Assembly (NCBI GenBank): GCA_002695065.1
Contig: NZNW01000049.1
Span: 1 to 47,751, forward strand
DNA length: 47,751 nucleotides
Source of the DNA: Salinicola sp.
Lineage (GTDB): Bacteria > Pseudomonadota > Gammaproteobacteria > Pseudomonadales > Halomonadaceae
Direction of reading: 5' to 3'
In this document: positions 44,449 to 47,751 of the stretch, one piece after another
Numbering within the stretch: the stretch's first letter is position 1
Layout of the letters: every line of letters starts with the position of its first letter
The notes under the pieces: generated by a model
Told to the model about the DNA's origin: nothing
The model's database searches: none
Seen by the model: only the letters and a program-made list of their open reading frames with translations
Made by a program: the position numbers and the translations under genes

Positions 44449-45702
44449 ATGGCGACGACCCTCAAGCGAACCAGGCCGGTGAAGGCCCCCAAGGCGCCCC
44501 GCCGGGTGGTGATGCACCGCTGGCAGTGGCGCGGCAAGAACCTGCGCGGGGAGACCGTGGCCGGCGAGCTCATCGCCACCGATATCGACGAGGTCCGCAA
44601 GGAACTGACGCGCCAGAAGATCATCGTCAAGCGCATCACCCGCAAGACCGGTCTGTTCGGGTTGGGGCGTATCGCGTCCCGCGACATCACGCTTTTTTCC
44701 CGTCAGCTGGCGACCATGATCCGGGCCGGCGTACCGCTGCTCCAGGGCTGCAAGGTGGTCGCCGAGACGCTCAAGAATCCCGCGATGCGCAACCTGGTGG
44801 AGACGCTGGCCAACGACATCAGCGCCGGCTCCAGTTTCTCGGAGGCGCTGGCCAGGCACCCTTCCCGCTTCGACCGCATGTTCGTCAACATGGTCGCCGC
44901 CGGCGAGCAGTCGGGCGCACTGGACAAGATGCTCGAGCGGGTGGCCAGTTATCGCGAGAAGGTCGAGACGCTCAAGAATCGGATCAAGAAGGCGCTCTAC
45001 TATCCGGCCGCGGTCATCCTGGTCGGCATCGGCGTTACCGCACTGCTGCTGGTCAAGGTCGTCCCCCAGTTCCAGAGTCTCTTCAATGGTTTCGGCGCCG
45101 AGCTGCCGGCCTTTACCCAGTTCACCGTGCAGCTGTCCGAATTGACCCAGGCCTACTGGTGGCAGGCCATTCTCGCCGCAGCGGCGCTCGTTTTCTGCCT
45201 GCGCCAGGCCATGAGACGATCACCCGCCTTCGCCTATCGCGCCCACCAGCTGATACTCAAGCTGCCGGTGCTCGGCAATATCGTCGACAAGGGATCGATC
45301 GCCCGCTTCTCGCGCACCCTGGCGACCACGTTCAATGCCGGCATCCCGCTGGTGGAAGCGCTGGACACCGCCGCCGGAGCCACCGGCAACCGCGTTCATC
45401 AGCGAGCCATCGCCAGTATTCGCGAGGACGTGGGGACAGGGCAGCAGCTCAACTTCGCCATGCGTCGCACCAACGTCTTCCCACTCATGGCGGTCCAGAT
45501 GGTGAGCATCGGCGAGGAAGCCGGTGAGCTGGACACCATGCTCGACAAGGTGGCGGAGTTCTACGAGGAAGAGGTCGACAACCAGGTCGACGCGCTGACG
45601 TCGCTGCTGGAACCTTTCATCCTGGTGGTGCTGGGCACGCTGGTGGGCGGGCTGGTCGTGTCGATGTATCTGCCCATCTTCCAGATGGGCTCCGCAATTT
45701 AG
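44449..45702 (+). CDS. pilC: Type IV pilus inner-membrane platform protein PilC
   Basis: A 417-residue GspF-family protein that couples PilB to pilin insertion. It has a basic N-terminal leader, then two homologous GspF domains: first FSRQLATMIRAGVPLLQGCKV and later FSRTLATTFNAGIPLVEALD. Three transmembrane helices are present (YYPAAVILVGIGVTALLLVKVV, a middle one at about 230-250, and PFILVVLGTLVGGLVVSMYLP). The start at 44449 follows ACAGGA at 7 bp. The same frame stays open far upstream through pilB, which is a high-GC shadow and not part of the gene. Confidence 0.96.
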   Translation: MATTLKRTRPVKAPKAPRRVVMHRWQWRGKNLRGETVAGELIATDIDEVRKELTRQKIIVKRITRKTGLFGLGRIASRDITLFSRQLATMIRAGVPLLQGCKVVAETLKNPAMRNLVETLANDISAGSSFSEALARHPSRFDRMFVNMVAAGEQSGALDKMLERVASYREKVETLKNRIKKALYYPAAVILVGIGVTALLLVKVVPQFQSLFNGFGAELPAFTQFTVQLSELTQAYWWQAILAAAALVFCLRQAMRRSPAFAYRAHQLILKLPVLGNIVDKGSIARFSRTLATTFNAGIPLVEALDTAAGATGNRVHQRAIASIREDVGTGQQLNFAMRRTNVFPLMAVQMVSIGEEAGELDTMLDKVAEFYEEEVDNQVDALTSLLEPFILVVLGTLVGGLVVSMYLPIFQMGSAI

Positions 45703-45750
45703 TTACGAACGGGCTGCGCTCGACCAGCCGTTGTTGAAAGCGGTCGACCT

Positions 45751-46665
45751 ATGGGTACGTTACCCTTAGCGCTGACTATTTATTCGATGTTCGTGGAGTA
45801 TCCGTTGTTAGATCTTCCTCCTTTGCTTACCTGGCCGTTGGCTTTCGTGCTCGGCGCGACGCTGGGTAGCTTCCTCAACGTGGTCATCGTGCGTCTGCCG
45901 GTCATGCTGATGCGCCGCTGGCGCGCGGAAGCGCTGGAGGCACTGGAGCAACCCGCGGAGGCCACTCCCCGCTATAATCTGGCAACGCCACGCTCGCACT
46001 GCCCCGGTTGCGGGCATTTCATCGCCTGGCACGACAATCTGCCATTGGTCGGCTGGTTCAAGCGCCGGGGGCGTTGCGCGGCGTGCGGCACATCGATCAG
46101 CGCGCAGTATCCGCTGGTGGAGCTGGCCTCGGCGATACTGGCGGTGGCGGTCATCGCACTGCACGGCATCAGTTGGCAGAGCCTGTGGCTGATCGGTGCC
46201 TGCCTGACGCTGCTGGCGGGGGCGGTCATCGACTGGCGCACCCAACTGCTGCCGGACGCGTTGACCCTGCCGCTGCTGTGGGCCGGCCTGCTCTATCAAT
46301 GGCTGTTCGCACCGCTGATGCTGGAGAGCGCCGTGCTGGGAGCCGTCGCCGGCTATCTCTCGCTGTGGTCGGTCTACTGGCTGTTCAAGCTGACCACCGG
46401 CAAGGAGGGCATGGGCTATGGCGACTTCAAGCTGATGGCGGCCCTCGGTGCCTGGCTCGGCTGGCAAAGCCTGCCGCTGCTGCTGCTGCTGTCGGCCGGG
46501 GTCGGCGCGATCGCCGGCATGACATTGATCGCCATGCGACGACAAGAGCGGAACCAGGCGATGCCCTTCGGCCCCTATATCGCTCTCGCCGGGTGGATCG
46601 CGCTGCTGGTCGGCGAACCGTTGCTGGCGGTCTACCGCAACCTGCTGCTGGGAGGCTGGGGATGA
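45751..46665 (+). CDS. pilD: Prepilin peptidase / N-methyltransferase PilD
   Basis: A 304-residue membrane protease that cleaves prepilin leaders and methylates the new N-terminus. The cytoplasmic zinc-binding loop is present (CPGCGHFI and CAACGTSIS), along with the aspartyl catalytic pair in AVIDWRTQLLPD and GMGYGDFKLMAALGAW. FVLGATLGSFLNVVIVRLP is the family N-terminal helix, and seven to eight hydrophobic helices follow. The N-terminal start is uncertain: ATG at 45751 or 45787, neither with a strong ribosome site. The stop overlaps the coaE start. Confidence 0.95.
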   Translation: MGTLPLALTIYSMFVEYPLLDLPPLLTWPLAFVLGATLGSFLNVVIVRLPVMLMRRWRAEALEALEQPAEATPRYNLATPRSHCPGCGHFIAWHDNLPLVGWFKRRGRCAACGTSISAQYPLVELASAILAVAVIALHGISWQSLWLIGACLTLLAGAVIDWRTQLLPDALTLPLLWAGLLYQWLFAPLMLESAVLGAVAGYLSLWSVYWLFKLTTGKEGMGYGDFKLMAALGAWLGWQSLPLLLLLSAGVGAIAGMTLIAMRRQERNQAMPFGPYIALAGWIALLVGEPLLAVYRNLLLGGWG

Positions 46666-47300
46666 CCCTGACGGCCAACGCGCACGACACCATGGTGGTG
46701 GGGCTCACCGGCGGCATCGGCTCCGGCAAGAGCGCCGTCGCCGACGCCTTCGGCGCCCTCGGCATCGGCTGGATAGACGCCGACCATGTCGCCAGAGAGG
46801 TCGTGATGCCAGGCGAACCCGCGCTGGCGGCCATCGTCGAGCGCTACGGCAAAACGATCCTCCAGCGGGATGGCACGCTCGACCGCCGCGCGCTGCGCGC
46901 CCGGATCTTCGACGATGAAGCCGAGCGCCACTGGCTGGAAGGGGAAACGCATCCGCGTATTCGCCAGCGACTGCGGGCCCACCTGGCGAGGCTGCGCGCC
47001 GCTGGCGCGCCCTACTGCCTGCTGGTGTCGCCGCTGCTGATCGAATCCAGCCAGCACGAACTGGTCGACCGGATTCTGGTGGTGGACGTTCCCAGGGAAG
47101 TCCAGATCGAGCGCACCCTGGCGCGGGATGGCGTCGACAGGCGCCAGGTGGAGTCCATCCTGTCGGCGCAGAGCTCCCGGGAGCGCCGCCTTGCAGCCGC
47201 CGACGACGTCATCGACAATGGAGGCACTCGACGACACCTGCTCGATCAGGTCGCTGGGCTGGATGCCAAGTACCGCCAATTGCGCTCTTCAGCGGGATGA
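46662..47300 (+). CDS. coaE: Dephospho-CoA kinase
   Basis: A 212-residue P-loop kinase that performs the last step of coenzyme A synthesis. The Walker A motif is GGIGSGKS at 17-24, and IDADHVAREVV and HPRIRQRL carry the substrate-binding Asp and the lid region. VSPLLIES follows at the core. The start at 46662 overlaps the pilD stop by 4 bp with GGAGG just upstream; M11 (MVVGLTGG) could be an alternative. The pilD-coaE-yacG order is conserved in Pseudomonas and other gammaproteobacteria. Confidence 0.96.
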   Translation: MTLTANAHDTMVVGLTGGIGSGKSAVADAFGALGIGWIDADHVAREVVMPGEPALAAIVERYGKTILQRDGTLDRRALRARIFDDEAERHWLEGETHPRIRQRLRAHLARLRAAGAPYCLLVSPLLIESSQHELVDRILVVDVPREVQIERTLARDGVDRRQVESILSAQSSRERRLAAADDVIDNGGTRRHLLDQVAGLDAKYRQLRSSAG

Positions 47301-47354
47301 CGCTCCTTCGACACCCTCGCCCCGACACGTTAGCCACCGACACGATATCTCTCT

Positions 47355-47600
47355 ATGACTCGATCCAACGACCCAAGCAACGACAAGGGCGCCGGCAAGG
47401 GGCTGACCGTCCCCTGCCCCCAGTGCCAGCAATCGGTTGCCTGGACGACCGAAAACGCCTATCGGCCGTTCTGTTCCAAGCGCTGCAAGCTGATCGACCT
47501 GGGCGCCTGGGCGGATGGCTCCCACCGCATCCCGGGCGAACCGCACATGGATGAAACCGAACTCGACGAACTCATCGACCGGCTCGAACGCGGCGAGTAG
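47355..47600 (+). CDS. yacG: DNA gyrase inhibitor YacG
   Basis: An 81-residue zinc protein that binds GyrB and limits gyrase activity in E. coli. The four Cys ligands are C21, C24, C40 and C44 (VPCPQC and FCSKRC), followed by [16 protein letters not shown], the conserved family segment, and an acidic helical end. It closes the pilB-pilC-pilD-coaE-yacG run. Confidence 0.95.
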   Translation: MTRSNDPSNDKGAGKGLTVPCPQCQQSVAWTTENAYRPFCSKRCKLIDLGAWADGSHRIPGEPHMDETELDELIDRLERGE

Positions 47601-47650
47601 TCCGCTCACCCTGAATGTCGACGCTTGCTACAGCCTGATTCCATGGCCGG

Positions 47651-47692
47651 AAACGAAGACGCCGCACCCAGGGGTGCGGCGTCTTCGTTTTT
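47651..47692 (+). terminator. Strong terminator after yacG
   Basis: A 19-bp perfect inverted repeat: left arm 47651-47669 (starts AAACGAAGACG, ends CGCACCC) and right arm 47672-47690 (starts GGGTGCG, ends TTCGTTT). The right arm runs into TTTTT (47688-47692). The symmetry allows function on both strands. Confidence 0.88.
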
Positions 47693-47751
47693 GGCTCTTG
47701 GCTCTTGGCTCTTGGCTCTTGGCTCTTGGCTCTTGGCTCTTGGCTCTTGGC
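47691..47751. repeat. Tandem array of 7-bp units running off the window end
   Basis: The unit TTGGCTC is repeated eight full times plus five bases, without a single mismatch, starting at the last base pairs of the yacG terminator. It continues beyond the window. The period matches the array at 41680-41756, and the core GCTnT is shared with its AGCTGTA/AGCTTTA units. Confidence 0.95.

Overview
The window is a high-GC, densely packed chromosomal segment from a gammaproteobacterium, most likely a halophilic member of the Halomonadaceae (Halomonas / Salinicola / Kushneria type). This assignment is inference. It rests on the fused TyrA-AroA protein, the acidic insertion and tail of GyrA, a TrkH potassium transporter, the YqjD/YqjE/YqjK-type membrane proteins, and the core gene order gyrA-serC-pheA-tyrA/aroA-cmk-rpsA. 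No rRNA, tRNA, CRISPR array, insertion sequence or prophage was seen.

Layout. 1-4.4 kb: a tricarboxylate-uptake module, with tctC (cut by the left edge) divergent from tctD-tctE and an orphan ABC-type binding protein. 4.4-9.9 kb: a TlyA-type rRNA methyltransferase, a giant MscK-type mechanosensitive channel, and outer-membrane phospholipase A. 9.9-17.4 kb: three ElaB/YqjD-type tail-anchored proteins spread around a YqjE-YqjK pair, a BaiN-type flavoprotein and a two-gene RND efflux operon. 17.4-20.9 kb: ygfX-sdhE divergent from ihfB-lapA-lapB, which runs head-on into pyrF. 21.1-25.5 kb: a ComEA-like secreted protein, fxsA, groES-groEL with a heat-shock type promoter, trmJ and a small unknown gene. 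25.7-36.2 kb: a long minus-strand block, read from right to left as thioesterase, gyrA, serC, pheA, tyrA-aroA fusion, cmk and rpsA. 36.4-41.7 kb: rdgC, a PlsC-type acyltransferase, a small kinase-like protein, a TrkH transporter and a small unknown gene. 41.8-47.6 kb: the type IV pilus locus pilA (minus), pilB-pilC-pilD, then coaE and yacG.

How the genes fit together. Envelope and osmotic functions (MscK, TrkH, PldA, LapA/LapB, ElaB-like proteins, RND pump) surround core biosynthesis (aromatic amino acids, serine, pyrimidine, CoA), translation and protein folding (S1, TrmJ, TlyA, GroESL), and DNA topology or architecture (GyrA, IhfB, RdgC, YacG). pilABCD together with a secreted helix-hairpin-helix ComEA-like protein is compatible with natural DNA uptake.

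The least conventional signals are non-coding. Two tandem arrays of 7-bp units sit beside transcription terminators (41680-41756 and 47691 to the window end). Nested AT-rich repeats lie directly upstream of the kinase-like gene, strong hairpins lie in the gyrA leader, and a clean inverted repeat lies between tctC and tctD. No obvious new multi-gene defence or mobile system was found.
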